Position numbers and translations under genes: made by a program
The notes under the pieces: generated by a model
Databases searched by the model: none
Told to the model about the DNA's origin: nothing
The model's input: only the letters and a program-made list of their open reading frames with translations
Shown here: positions 39,734 to 51,273 of the stretch, in pieces
Numbering within the stretch: position 1 is the stretch's first letter
How the letters are laid out: every line of letters begins with the position of its first letter
Assembly: GCA_002162925.1 (NCBI GenBank)
Contig: MABC01000053.1
Location: 82,535 to 146,534, forward strand
Direction of reading: 5' to 3'
DNA from: Thalassotalea sp. 42_200_T64
GTDB taxonomy: Bacteria; Pseudomonadota; Gammaproteobacteria; Enterobacterales; Alteromonadaceae
Length of the DNA: 64,000 bases

Positions 39734-40024
39734 ATGAGCATTCGTCCTTTACACGATCGTGTGATTATCAAACGGAAAGAAGCAGAGTCAAAATCTGCTG
39801 GCGGTATCGTATTAACAGGCAGTGCGGCTGAAAAATCTACTCGCGGTGAAGTTGTTGCTGTCGGTAATGGCCGCATTTTAGAATCGGGTGAAGTTCGTCC
39901 TTTAGATGTAAAAGTTGGCGATCAGGTTATTTTCACCGAAGGCTATGGTGCCAAAACTGAAAAAATTGACGGCGATGAAGTGCTTATTTTAAGTGAAGCC
40001 GATATTTTGGCGATTGTTGAATAG
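39734..40024 (+). CDS. groES: Co-chaperonin GroES
   Basis: 96 residues, [27 protein letters not shown]..., with the mobile loop around [13 protein letters not shown]. Caps the GroEL ring. RBS AGGAGA seven bases upstream. groEL follows 98 bp later; the gap has small hairpins (CCACTTCGTGG, AGGCTTTTGCCT). Confidence 0.98.
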   Translation: MSIRPLHDRVIIKRKEAESKSAGGIVLTGSAAEKSTRGEVVAVGNGRILESGEVRPLDVKVGDQVIFTEGYGAKTEKIDGDEVLILSEADILAIVE

Positions 40025-40104
40025 ATCTGCTTCGCATCTCTATTTAGACCACTTCGTGGTAATTAAAAAAATTATTGTAGATTAGGCTTTTGCCTGATGA
40101 ATAA

Positions 40105-41772
<1,668 letters not shown>

Positions 41773-41817
41773 AAATAGAGTTTAAACTCTAAATTTACTA
41801 ACTCTGAACATTTAAAC

Positions 41818-41851
41818 GAAAGCCTGAATAGCAATATTCAGGCTTTTTTAT
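41818..41851 (+). terminator. Terminator of groESL
   Basis: AAAGCCTGAATA-GCAA-TATTCAGGCTTTTTTA: perfect 11-bp stem and T6 tail. It opens the 311-bp gap (41773-42083) before hipA. Confidence 0.92.
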
Positions 41852-41972
41852 TTATTATTTTTAATAACAACTTTAATTTGATTTCATACTTCTATGGCGC
41901 TCTGGGGCACATTGCGCCTTAGAGTAGTTATTCAAAAAATAATCTGGGGAACTTAAGAAACGGATAATAACC

Positions 41973-42004
41973 AACAGGAATACTGCAAAGTATTCCTGTT
42001 TTGC
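41973..42004 (+). terminator. Second strong hairpin in the groEL-hipA gap
   Basis: AACAGGAATACT-GCAA-AGTATTCCTGTT, a perfect 12-bp stem, followed by TTGC on the plus strand. It may be a back-up terminator or the remains of an inserted cassette boundary. Nothing else is visible in the gap. Confidence 0.55.
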
Positions 42005-42083
42005 ATTAAAGCGACTAATAACTCAGTTACCGACAATGCAAGTAGTCTTTTTTCGTCATAGCGAAAATTCTAAAATTAGTACA

Positions 42084-43364
42084 TTAGAGCAGGCGCATTA
42101 CCATCTCTTTGACAACTAAATATTGAACTTGCCTTAGCATCCTTAATTCACCAGGTCGCGCTGGACTAGGAGGTAGTAGTTCAACTTGCTGGTAAAGGTT
42201 ACTAAATTCATCATTAATGCTGCTAGCTATACGATGCAACTGTTTTGAGGCTAACGAGATAGGGATGCCTAATGTCTGAGAAAAAGCTAAAACATCTTCT
42301 CGTGTGACGTCACTAAATCGTTCCTTGCCGTTAATTGGTACAGATACTTTTTCATTTAAAGGATCAGTTCCTTCGGGTACGTAGATAATGGTACTTAGCA
42401 AGTCATAAAATGGTGTTAATTGAGCGAAGCCTTTCACATAAAAAAAACTGATGTTCTTTAAGTGCGCATCTCCATTACCAATAAGCAGGTTAAACAGGAC
42501 CCATTGAAATAACTTTAGTGACGTGATCGCTGGCGGTCTTACTTCTTTAAGTAGCTTTTGATAAGTTTCTACTGTTGACGCCCTATATTTAGAGCCCCTG
42601 CCATACCCCAATAATTGGCATGCATCTACAATGTGTTTTCGCTCTTGCTCGGGATAGTCTCCAATTCTATCAAATCGCTCGACAATGTAAGCAGGCTCTG
42701 GGGTGTAGATAACGTCTACATCAGGCACATCTATACCTAATTGATACGCCAATTTCATCATAAACCATTCGTTACGGGTAGTTTGCCAATAGCGATCCGG
42801 TTCGGAATGATCCGGTTTTAAAATGTGCGTCGAAGGCGTACCCTCATTACCTTCAAACAAGTCATCACCTTGTTTGATTATAAGCATCTTGTGTTGGGCG
42901 CCAGCCAACGACATTCGGCTGCCTTGACGGCTATTAAGGGGGGCTCTCGGTAAGTTTTTTATTTTATCCCATAACTGCTCGTATGGTAGAGGCGTTGCAT
43001 CGCTAGCAGGAAATTCAACCAACTCTTCTAATAACGTTAACGCGCCGGCTGATTCTATGCCTGATTCGGTAAGTAGAGCAAAAGAGTCTTCATGATCTAC
43101 ATCCGCGTCTTTGGCCAGTAATAGTCGTGCGTTTTCTTCTGGTAATAGGTTGTCGAAAAATCGCTGAACTGGGCGCCTTGTGCCAGAATCAAGATGCTCA
43201 CCTTCTTTTAATGGGATGTCTGGGCATATCGCAAACCTATTTGGCGATGCTAACCAAGCTTCGTCGTATTTGAAAGACCAAAACCCATTAGTATCTCGCA
43301 ACTGTCCCATTAACTGCTTGCCTACATAAACCTGTAGTTTTCTGGCGGCATGCATATCACTCAT
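42084..43364 (-). CDS. hipA: HipA-family serine/threonine kinase toxin
   Basis: 426 residues, HipA fold. The N-terminal domain (LQVYVGKQLMGQLRD) is followed by MSLAGAQHKMLI (phosphate-binding loop region), GRGSKYRAST (activation loop region), and the catalytic GNGDAHLKNISFFY with the Asp and Asn needed for phosphotransfer. In E. coli HipA phosphorylates GltX and causes persistence. The gene overlaps hipB by eight bases. All key motifs are intact. Confidence 0.92.
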   Translation of the reverse strand: MSDMHAARKLQVYVGKQLMGQLRDTNGFWSFKYDEAWLASPNRFAICPDIPLKEGEHLDSGTRRPVQRFFDNLLPEENARLLLAKDADVDHEDSFALLTESGIESAGALTLLEELVEFPASDATPLPYEQLWDKIKNLPRAPLNSRQGSRMSLAGAQHKMLIIKQGDDLFEGNEGTPSTHILKPDHSEPDRYWQTTRNEWFMMKLAYQLGIDVPDVDVIYTPEPAYIVERFDRIGDYPEQERKHIVDACQLLGYGRGSKYRASTVETYQKLLKEVRPPAITSLKLFQWVLFNLLIGNGDAHLKNISFFYVKGFAQLTPFYDLLSTIIYVPEGTDPLNEKVSVPINGKERFSDVTREDVLAFSQTLGIPISLASKQLHRIASSINDEFSNLYQQVELLPPSPARPGELRMLRQVQYLVVKEMVMRLL

Positions 43365-43644
43365 AATTCGATACTAATTGCTGAATTTGAGAAATCAATT
43401 TTCGTTTTGCTCCATCGTTACTTTCAGGTAAGACGATATCAATTTTTACCTCTAACCCAAGTGCTTCCATTAAGGCGAATACGCGGGCAACTGACATTGA
43501 GCCAGAGCCTTTTTCAAAGCTGCCAATTGTATTGATGCTGCTGCCAGAAAATTCTCCGGCGCTTTTTTGATCTAAGTCTTGGCTTTTTCTCACTGCGGCT
43601 GCGATTTTACCCCATTGGTCGATGGACTTAATTGTGACTTGCAT
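43357..43644 (-). CDS. hipB: HipB-like antitoxin and autorepressor
   Basis: The track starts at 43665, inside an operator-like repeat. I prefer ATG at 43644 (MQVTIKSIDQWGKIAAAVRK), preceded by TGGAAGA at seven bases, giving 95 residues. A Cro/C1-type helix-turn-helix covers about residues 10-65 (DLDQKSAGEFSGSSINTIGSFEKG). It should neutralise HipA and repress the pair. Three 16-18 bp palindromes upstream are its probable operators. Confidence 0.88.
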   Translation of the reverse strand: MQVTIKSIDQWGKIAAAVRKSQDLDQKSAGEFSGSSINTIGSFEKGSGSMSVARVFALMEALGLEVKIDIVLPESNDGAKRKLISQIQQLVSNYE

Positions 43645-43660
43645 TATATCTTCCATTAAA

Positions 43661-43678
43661 TTCATAGTATTTTGTGAA
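43661..43678. promoter_or_regulatory. HipB operator O1
   Basis: TTCATAGTATTTTGTGAA, an imperfect palindrome of the same type as O2 and O3, between the promoter and the hipB start. Confidence 0.7.
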
Positions 43679-43688
43679 TCATAGTTAA

Positions 43689-43717
43689 ATTCTACACAAA
43701 AAACAATGCCCTCACAA
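43689..43717 (-). promoter_or_regulatory. hipBA promoter
   Basis: Minus strand TTGTGA, 17-bp spacer, TAGAAT. The -35 hexamer lies inside operator O2, so HipB binding would block it. Confidence 0.6.
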
Positions 43718-43727
43718 TATATTGTGA
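43712..43727. promoter_or_regulatory. HipB operator O2
   Basis: TCACAATATATTGTGA, a perfect 16-bp palindrome overlapping the -35. Its centre is exactly 50 bp from those of O1 and O3. Confidence 0.75.
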
Positions 43728-43760
43728 AATAGTATCTGTTCAGGATAAAAATAGATTATA

Positions 43761-43778
43761 TTCATAGTATATTGTGAA
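43761..43778. promoter_or_regulatory. HipB operator O3
   Basis: TTCATAGTATATTGTGAA, one base different from O1, 50 bp upstream of O2 centre to centre. Confidence 0.7.
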
Positions 43779-43981
43779 AATAATCTAATGACCGTATGTA
43801 CAATCAGCAACCTTAAATAAAGTCATTTGACAGCCTATGAATGGCACGATGAACGGCCTCACAGAAATTGTTTTTTGTTTCTTATCATAGCTAAAAAATT
43901 TGGTTATATCTCGAATAGGGAGCGACTTACTACTGAGGTATGGAGTCATGTATTGTTTGTATGTAATATACAAATTAATTT

Positions 43982-44044
43982 AGAGAGGAAGTTGTAGCTC
44001 TTGTCACACAGCAAGGTTATAGCGCAACAGAAGCAGCTAAATAA
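43982..44044 (+). pseudogene. Remnant of an IS3-family OrfA transposase
   Basis: A 20-codon frame reads REEVVALVTQQGYSATEAAK then stops. This is the N-terminal helix-turn-helix segment of IS3-type OrfA proteins (usual form '..EAVALV.EQGYSV.EAA..'). Nothing else of the element is visible, and the frame before it is also closed by a stop. The rest of 43779-44084 shows no gene. Confidence 0.6.
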
Positions 44045-44084
44045 TTTTTCTTATGTCTATATCGTAAAGCTCATACGTAAATTT

Positions 44085-44846
44085 TTATGAGGTTTTCGCT
44101 CTGTTTTGTGCCTTCTTTCTGAAATCTGACGGTAATACTTTAAAAAATTTTACAAATTGACGACTGAAATAGCTATGCTCTGAAAAGCCACAGTGACTGG
44201 CTACTCTAGAAATAGGTTCAGAGGTTTCAATTAACATACGGCGCGCTTGTTCAAGCCTGACTTCATTTATAAATTGTAATGGGGTTTTAGCCAGATATTT
44301 TTTAAAACGCCTTTCTAGTGCGCTTACCGATAGATGACTATGTTCTGCGAGTTGTTTGATACTGAACTCGTTGGCATAGTTGTCCCTTATATAATCCACA
44401 GGTTTTTGTAATAAGCTTAAACCGGCAGGCTCTACATTCGTTTGCTCAATATGTTGAGAAATGCCGTAAGTGCCGATGATACTCCCATCTTTACTATAGA
44501 GTGGACGTTTAGAGGTGGTAAACCAGGCCATAGAGCCACCTTTCGTTACGTTCAGCTCAAGACGACTTGATACTTCTTCTCCGACTAATACTTTTTTATC
44601 GTCAACAGCAAACTGCTTTGCAATATGCGGAGGAGAAAAATCATAGTCACCTAAGCCAACGACTTGCGGAAGTGTTTTCATGCCAACATGTTCAATAAAA
44701 CACTGATTACAGTGTAATAGCTTGCCATTAACATCTTTTATCCAAAACAAAGCACCGGGAACTAATTCATACATAGCAACAATTTGTTGTAAATCTACTT
44801 GATGTAATATTTTCAGGGACGTTGAATTGATATTCGTTATGCTCAT
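44085..44846 (-). CDS. PAS-AraC family transcriptional regulator
   Basis: The start is moved from 44867 to ATG 44846, which follows AAGGAG at six bases (253 residues). A PAS domain (about 20-135: ALFWIKDVNGKLLHCNQCFIEH...) precedes an AraC-type double helix-turn-helix (about 150-245: FSIKQLAEHSHLSVSALERRFKKYL, RVASHCGFSEHSYFSRQF). Such regulators often flank sulfatase and carbohydrate genes in marine bacteria. It probably controlled the divergent sulfatase locus, which is now broken. Confidence 0.88.
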   Translation of the reverse strand: MSITNINSTSLKILHQVDLQQIVAMYELVPGALFWIKDVNGKLLHCNQCFIEHVGMKTLPQVVGLGDYDFSPPHIAKQFAVDDKKVLVGEEVSSRLELNVTKGGSMAWFTTSKRPLYSKDGSIIGTYGISQHIEQTNVEPAGLSLLQKPVDYIRDNYANEFSIKQLAEHSHLSVSALERRFKKYLAKTPLQFINEVRLEQARRMLIETSEPISRVASHCGFSEHSYFSRQFVKFFKVLPSDFRKKAQNRAKTS

Positions 44847-45051
44847 AATGTTCTCCTTGAGGGGCAAAAATAATTAGAGACGCTGATTTTTTCATATTGT
44901 TCACCGAAATATCTATACCAGCTTGATGCTTTACTTGTTATTATTTTCCACACTACTACCTTGTTGTAGTGAAAAGTAGCTTAAATTATAAAGTTTGCAA
45001 ATAAATTTCGTCGCTTATTTTGTTGTATTATTTGAATTGTGGGTATGGGTT

Positions 45052-46580
45052 ATGTTGAAATCTTTAATCATGGTATTTCAATCTTTTATAGGGGTAAATG
45101 CTGCCGATAAGCCGACTAACATTTTGTTAGTCACGGTTGATGATATGAACTGGGATTCTGTGGGGGCTTTTGGTAATAATATTAAGGATATCACGCCTCA
45201 TATTGATCGAATAGCTAGCGAAGGGACTAAGTATAAAAGAGCCTATGTGGCAGCTTCAAACTGCGCACCTTCTCGGGTGGCTATCCAGACAGGTTTGTAT
45301 CCTCAGCAATCTGGAGCCAGAGGTTTCTTTTATATAAATGATGACAAAACGCCCACAATAGCCACCGAGCTAAAGGCTAATGGCTTTTTTACGGGCGTAA
45401 TTAATAAGTCTACAGACACGAATCCTTCACCAGATACCAATAAGTATTGGGATTTCAGATCTGGCTTTAATAAAGTCGCTAAATATTCTGCTAAGGGGTT
45501 CGGTGAAAAAAGTGCAGACTTCTTCTCTCAGGTTAAACAAAATAAGCAACCCTTCTATCTGGTAGTTAATATAGCTGATCCCCATAAACCGAATTTTAAC
45601 GATCCTAAAGCAACTAATAAAGGGGCTGATGTTCATGCTCCCAGTAGAATCATCGCAGAGAGCGAAGTAACTATTCCCTCATTTTACCTGAGCTTCAGGC
45701 AGTAAAAAGAGATATCCGTAACTACTTTAACTCGGTCAAAAGAGCCGATGACACAGTAGGAGAAGTTATGGCTGCTTTGCGCAATAGTGGTTTAGAGCAA
45801 GATACTTTGGTTATTTTTCTATCCGATCACGGTATGCCATTTCCTTTTGCCAAATCCTCTGTTTATGATAATGGCTTACGAACTCCTATGATCATGAAGT
45901 GGAAAAATTCCGTCTGGTAGTGTGAACCAAAATATCGTTTCTGTGATCGATTTAATGCCGACTATACCCGATGTTGCTGGGGTTAATTTGCCTACACAAC
46001 AAAAGTATTTTGGTAAAGCGCTACTTAAGCAAAGTAATAAAAAGCCAACAAATACTAAGCAGTACGCTTCCGGTAGTTTTGATGAAAGTGCTCACGGCTA
46101 TCCGGTTCCTATGCGAGGGGTAATATCAGCGGAATGGAATTATGTATTTAATACCTGGTCTGACGGTAAGCACGAAATCAAAAGTGCGGCAATGAATCAT
46201 CTGACGTTCGGGAAATGCTAAAAGAAGCCAACAAAAACCCAGTAATTAAGGCAAGAGTGGATCATTATAAATATCGCGCTACGGAAGAGTTATGCAACCT
46301 AATGATTGACCCTCACTGTTTGGTGAATTTAATTGATGATGCAAAATATGTTGATGTAAAGGCGCAATTACAGAATGAAATGCGTAAGCAAATGGTTAGA
46401 ACTGGGGATTATCTGTTGGAAGCTTTTGATCTGCGAGGCGATAAAAAAGCACTGCAAGTCTTTATGAATAAACAGCATCAGCAAGCGAAACAAAGAGCAA
46501 AACAGTATAAGTGGAAACGTGGCTCAAACATCGCAGGTTCAACTAGGGCAAACACTGGTTTATATCAAGTTGAGCCTTAA
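45052..46580 (+). pseudogene. Secreted S1-type sulfatase, three frameshifts
   Basis: Signal-like MLKSLIMVFQSFIGVNA, then LLVTVDDMNWDS (metal-binding Asp pair) and NCAPSRVAIQTG, the C-x-P-S-R formylglycine site. The frame breaks near 45690 (a T lost after IPSF), near 45905 (A-run before IPSGSVNQN) and near 46210 (a base lost before REMLKEANKNP). The three pieces give one continuous sulfatase of about 509 residues, with LSDHGMPF late in the second. Three independent breaks argue for a dead gene. Confidence 0.85.
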
Positions 46581-46767
46581 CCTTAATAGAAGAAAAAACT
46601 AAGTGCTGAAGATAAGTTTTATGGGATCAGGGCTTCAATCAATACTATAGATTCATTTGATTCAATCAATTATCTTCTGGCTCGCTCTAATCTGTCTTAA
46701 ATTGAATTCCGCTTATTACTTTTAGCCTTGAGTCGTCGCTATGTGTAGCCTACTGACAGGAACAACA

Positions 46768-49700
46768 ATGAAACACTTAATACCTTTTTTTAAAGCAATA
46801 AAATTTCAATCTTGCTTGGTGGCTTTAGCTTTATTAACTTTAACTTCTCTTGTAAATGCCGAACCAAGTAAATTAACGCAGCAAAAAATAAATCAAAAAG
46901 TCGCTGAATATAATTATCAGCTAAGCACACAAGCGATTGGTGGCCATTATCAATTTAGCAAAGACAATTTATTGGTTGAGCAAGCCAGGCAAGTTAAAAG
47001 TCTAGGGTCTAATCTATTAAAAATATGTTTAGGTAAAGGCACCGCTAAAAGCTATGGTTTTGAGAAAAAAGCCTTAAAAGCTAAGTCAGCCTTAGCAATG
47101 CTGAGATCCACGCCAGCACTTAAACACGTTTTTGATATGAACTTCAAATATTACCAAGCTTGGATACATTCATACACCGAAGGAAAATGGCGTGATGGTA
47201 TCACTAAAAAAGAAGCAGATGATTACTATAAAGAAATGTATGACTTAGCTGGGTATTTTTTAACTAAATATTCTGGTACAGGTAAAGTCTTCATGCTGGG
47301 AAATTGGGAAGGTGACTGGTTAATTCATAAAAAGATGGATAGAAATTCAACGCCGTCGACAAAGCCATTCAAGGCATGACCGATTGGCTCAATATTCGCC
47401 AAAAAGCTATTGATGATGCTAAGAAAAATGTTAAACACCAGGACGTTGAACTTTATCATTACTTAGAAGTTAATCTTGTTAATAAAGCGATGGATGGTAA
47501 GAAAAGTGTTGCACATAGCGTATTGCCAAATACCAATGTCGATCTAGTGTCTTATTCAGCCTATGAATCGATCAAAGATTCAAAAAAAACAAATATAGAT
47601 GCTATTCGTAAACCGCTTACTAAGGCCATGAATTACTTAGAAGGGCAGTTAAAACCCAAAGCTGGCATCCCATTTAAACGTAGAGTCTTTTTAGGTGAAT
47701 ATGGTTATCAAGCGAATAAAAATAAACCTGAAACTGTTAAGTCACAGTACATAAAAAGTAAGCATGTTATGCAGGTTGCTATTGAGTTAGATTTACCTTT
47801 TGCACTGATCTGGCAAATGTATAACAATGAATATAGTGATGATGGCGTATCTAAAGAAATGTCTTTAATTGATGAATCTGATGACAAGCGTTTATTATTT
47901 TATTTGCTTAAAGTGTATACACACAAAATGAGATATTTTGTTGCTCAATCGTATAAGAAAACGGGGATAGCTCCTTCTGATAAAGCATTTAAGCAACAAG
48001 CCATTAAAGTGCTGAAAAATCTTTCATACAAGCAAAGTCAAAAAAATAAAGTAAAACTAGAAAAACAAACAGCAGTAAGTCAAACCAAGGTTGTTGGTAA
48101 GTCTATTGGTACGACGGGTGCTCCCAAAGCACCTGCTAAAAAAGGAAAAAAGAACAAACCTGTTTCAGGCCCGAGTATTGATAAACCTTTTAATAATGAA
48201 CTTGGCTATAAATCAGCCAAAATTAAACCTGACTTTGACTTCACTTCAACCGCTAAATCATACAATAACGTCAATGTGTTAGTGGTGATGTCAGATCAAC
48301 ATAAAAAGTCTGCGTCAGGTGTGTATGGTCACAAAATTATTAAAACGCCAACGCTAGATGCTTTGGCTAAAGACGGTACCTTATTTACCCATGCTTATAC
48401 ACCAGCGCCGGTTTGTGCGCCAGCAAGAGCAGCAATGCAAACGGGAATATACCCCTATGCCAATGGTGCGGTTTATCATAAGGCACCAAAATTAAGTGAA
48501 AATGGTAAAGAAATAAAAGTAGGCTCAGGAGAATATCGCGAAACTGGCTATCACGAGCATATTATGAGCTTAGCACAAATGTTTAAGTCAAAAGGGTATA
48601 TCACCGCAGCACCAGGGAAAATGCATGTGCATGGTGAACTACAAACTGAGGTGGATGATAAATACCCTAAAGGTAATGACATGGGCTTTGATGAAACCTC
48701 ACTACGTTATTACAGTCACTTCCCTGGTAAGCATTATGAAGATGTTGTCGGTAGCGACACCTACAATCGCTATAAACAAACTGGCCCTTATAAAAAATTT
48801 GGTGGTTCACAAGATTTAAACGCCACCTTAAACCGTCATTGGTTAAAGTTGATGAAGACAATTTTGATATGCTGGTAGCCAATACTGCAGTAGATTTTAT
48901 TAACAGGCATGGCAAAGACAAACAAAACTTCTTTTTACATGTAGGTTTTGAAAAGCCGCATTTACCGTTAACAACATTACAAAAATATTATGACATGTAC
49001 GATGTTGATGATTTTGAATTACCTGACACCGTCAATGATTGGTATGAAAAAGGTCGTTATCCTTGGATTCAAAATTGGGTTCACAATGCAACCCCTAAAA
49101 AAGATAAGGATAAGGCGAAACGCATTATGGCTGCCTATGCAGCTTGTATTACCGAAATGGATGAAATGTTTGGTCGCTTAATTAAGGCGTTAAAACAAAA
49201 CGGTCAATATGAAAATACCATTATAGTTTACAGCACAGATCACGGTGAGCATATGTTTGAACATGGTTTGCGTGGTAAACACAATATGTATGACGCAGCG
49301 ATTATATTCCTTTTATTGTCTCTTATCCTAAAGAGTTACCTAAAGGTCAGGTAAATGATTCTTTGGTTTCTCTTATTGATATTATGCCAACATTGGCTGA
49401 ATGAGTAGGCGCTAATGTTAGTGATGAAGTACAAGGTATCTCTTTAGTTGATACCATCAAAACAGATAAAGTGATTATAGATAGAGCCGTGTTTACTGAG
49501 TATCGTCAAGGGGGGTACGAAGCATTTTCAGATGCCGACTTCCTACCATCACGTATGATGCGCAAAGGAAAATATAAGTTCGTTTATACCCATGGAATTA
49601 TTCATCAGCTCTATGATATAGAATCAGCTCCTGATGAGCTAAATAACTTAATTCTTGACCCTGCATACACCGAACTTGCTAAACAGTATGCCTTTGAAAC

Positions 49701-50013
49701 ATTAGCACAGTGGCGTTTTGAAAAGTATTATCCAATAGCGTTAAAAGTTACGGGTAATAAACTTAGCTGGTCTACAATATCTCAGGCTAGAGGGTACAAC
49801 CTGTTTTATTCACCGACAAACAATTCTGCTAAAGCGTCACTTTTACAACAAGACATTAAGCAAACAACATTTAAAGTAGATAAAAAAGGCTATTACTGGG
49901 TGTTTGCTGACTTTAATTTAACTCGAAACACTAAACGCCTCGGTAATACACCCGTTTGGCTGGAAAACCATACTTATAGGTTGCCTATCTCAGATTATGT
50001 TTTGGTAAAATAG
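46768..50013 (+). pseudogene. Putative glycosidase-sulfatase fusion, three frameshifts and a stop
   Basis: The start ATG at 46768 follows ACAGGAA; signal peptide ending LVNA|EPS. The first 430 residues look like a TIM-barrel glycosidase: NWEGDWLI and, later, FLGEYGYQ are candidate acid/base and nucleophile positions, as in clan GH-A (inference). A Lys/Pro-rich linker (KAPAKKGKKNKPVSG) leads to a sulfatase with VLVVMSDQHKKSASG and VCAPARAAMQTG (formylglycine site). Breaks: near 47362 (one A lost), near 48840, near 49308, and an in-frame TGA at 49404. Reconstructed length is about 1080 residues. Confidence 0.75.
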
Positions 50014-50161
50014 TAGTAGTTCGATTTCTAGGAAATCGACCGTTTTTGATAAGGATATTATGGTTTGGTTGTCTAAGTCACTTTTCTCAAAATACAGCCG
50101 GTTAAACGATTTATCTTTTTATCTCGCTATATCTAAACAAAAAAATATTTAAGGAAATTCA

Positions 50162-50362
50162 ATGAGACTTTCGATAATTTTACTTACCTTACTTAGTTTT
50201 ATTTCTCATAGTGATGAATTTCAGTTATCAATTAAAGAGCACACCAGACTATCTAATAACAGTGCGATAAATGCTAAGTATTGGTTGGCAACCAATCAAG
50301 TATCTTCAGAATCATCTGCGCCTTTACTTATCTATTTGCATGGCCGCGGAGGAGTAGACTAA
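50162..50362 (+). pseudogene. N-terminal stump of an alpha/beta-hydrolase
   Basis: 66 residues: signal-like start MRLSIILLTLLSFISHSDEF, then PLLIYLHGRGGVD, the first strand and oxyanion loop of an alpha/beta-hydrolase, followed immediately by a stop. The downstream sequence has no continuation in any frame. It looks like a deletion joint at the end of the decayed sulfatase locus. Confidence 0.6.
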
Positions 50363-50476
50363 AGCGTTAATTATGGCGCTGCTTTGTTGCTCGTTTAAGA
50401 AACACTAAACGTCGCAATAAATCGCCTTGTACTAAACGCTTTATCCTGCGCAAAAATATTGCTCTGAAATCTACAT

Positions 50477-50503
50477 AAAACTCGCTTCGGCGAGTTTTTT
50501 GTT
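50477..50503 (+). terminator. Terminator at the island edge
   Basis: AAACTCGC-TTCG-GCGAGTTTTTTG, a tight UUCG-loop hairpin with T6. The gene it once served is not evident. Confidence 0.85.
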
Positions 50504-50588
50504 TATTTCTAAATACATTCTATATTGAAAGTTAGTAGCGAATTCGCTACTGTGCACTAATTGTCACCATAAGGTAAAATTTTCTCCC

Positions 50589-51173
50589 ATGGACACAGAT
50601 ACATTTAATCAAGCCATCCAATTAATTGATCAAGCCAATGCCGAAGATCCAAATAAAGAAACTTGGCAAGGCAATGAATACTCGAAAGAAGTGCTATATT
50701 CGATGCGGATGAGCGAAACCTTGGCCAGCTTTGCGCCTGAGGCTGAACAAGCATTACAGATAGCTGCTCGCTGTCAACATATTTGCCGCTGGGAACATCC
50801 ACGCAGTGAATATGAAATGAATCGTCAGGGCTATCTATTATGGCGTCAGGAATTGAAAAAATTTCATGCTAAAAAAGCGACAACAATACTAACCTCTGTT
50901 GGTTGTAAGGCCGAGATCATTGAGCAAGTGGAATTTTTAGTGTTGAAAAAACAATTAAAAAGAAATCCACAAACACAAACGTTAGAGGATGTTATCTGTT
51001 TGGTGTTTTTAGAACATTATTTTGATGATTTTATTGCCAAGCACAGCGAAGAAAAGCTCATTTCAGTATTGCAAAAAACCTGGGCGAAAATGTCTGAGCA
51101 AGGACATCAGGCAGCGTTAGGCTTATCGTTATCTGAGGATGCGAATGCACTAGTAGCAAAAGCGCTAAGTTAA
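50589..51173 (+). CDS. DUF4202 protein
   Basis: 194 residues, cytoplasmic. Resembles DUF4202 (IDQANAEDPN, ELLYSMRMSETL-like start, AARCQHICRWEHPRSEYEMNR, RQELKKFHA, DVICLVFLEHYFDDFIAKH). The His/Glu/Asp pattern suggests a metal-binding helical enzyme, but no reaction is known to me. It lies convergent with nosL. Confidence 0.8.
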   Translation: MDTDTFNQAIQLIDQANAEDPNKETWQGNEYSKEVLYSMRMSETLASFAPEAEQALQIAARCQHICRWEHPRSEYEMNRQGYLLWRQELKKFHAKKATTILTSVGCKAEIIEQVEFLVLKKQLKRNPQTQTLEDVICLVFLEHYFDDFIAKHSEEKLISVLQKTWAKMSEQGHQAALGLSLSEDANALVAKALS

Positions 51174-51200
51174 TATTTTTTCAGAGACGTTATTATAATC

Positions 51201-51223
51201 AGGACTAAGGACTAAGGACTAAG
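51201..51223. repeat. Heptamer tandem repeat (AGGACTA x3)
   Basis: Three copies of a 7-bp unit, AGGACTA, immediately before the terminator hairpin. Same period as the TACCTTG array at 34 kb but a different unit. Confidence 0.85.
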
Positions 51224-51246
51224 GCTTGAGCTATTGCGCAAGCCTT
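51221..51246. terminator. Bidirectional terminator between DUF4202 gene and nosL
   Basis: AAGGCTTG...CAAGCCTT, 8-bp stem. It lies between two convergent genes; T-tails are weak on both sides. Confidence 0.55.
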
Positions 51247-51273
51247 ATTCGATTATCGGTTTACATTATCAGC

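Noticed and set aside
43785-43973. 62-residue minus ORF upstream of hipBA
   Set aside because: No ribosome-binding site, no recognisable sequence, and it runs through intergenic DNA near operator O3.
46215-46580. Separate 121-residue gene
   Set aside because: It is the C-terminal piece of the first frameshifted sulfatase, not an independent gene.
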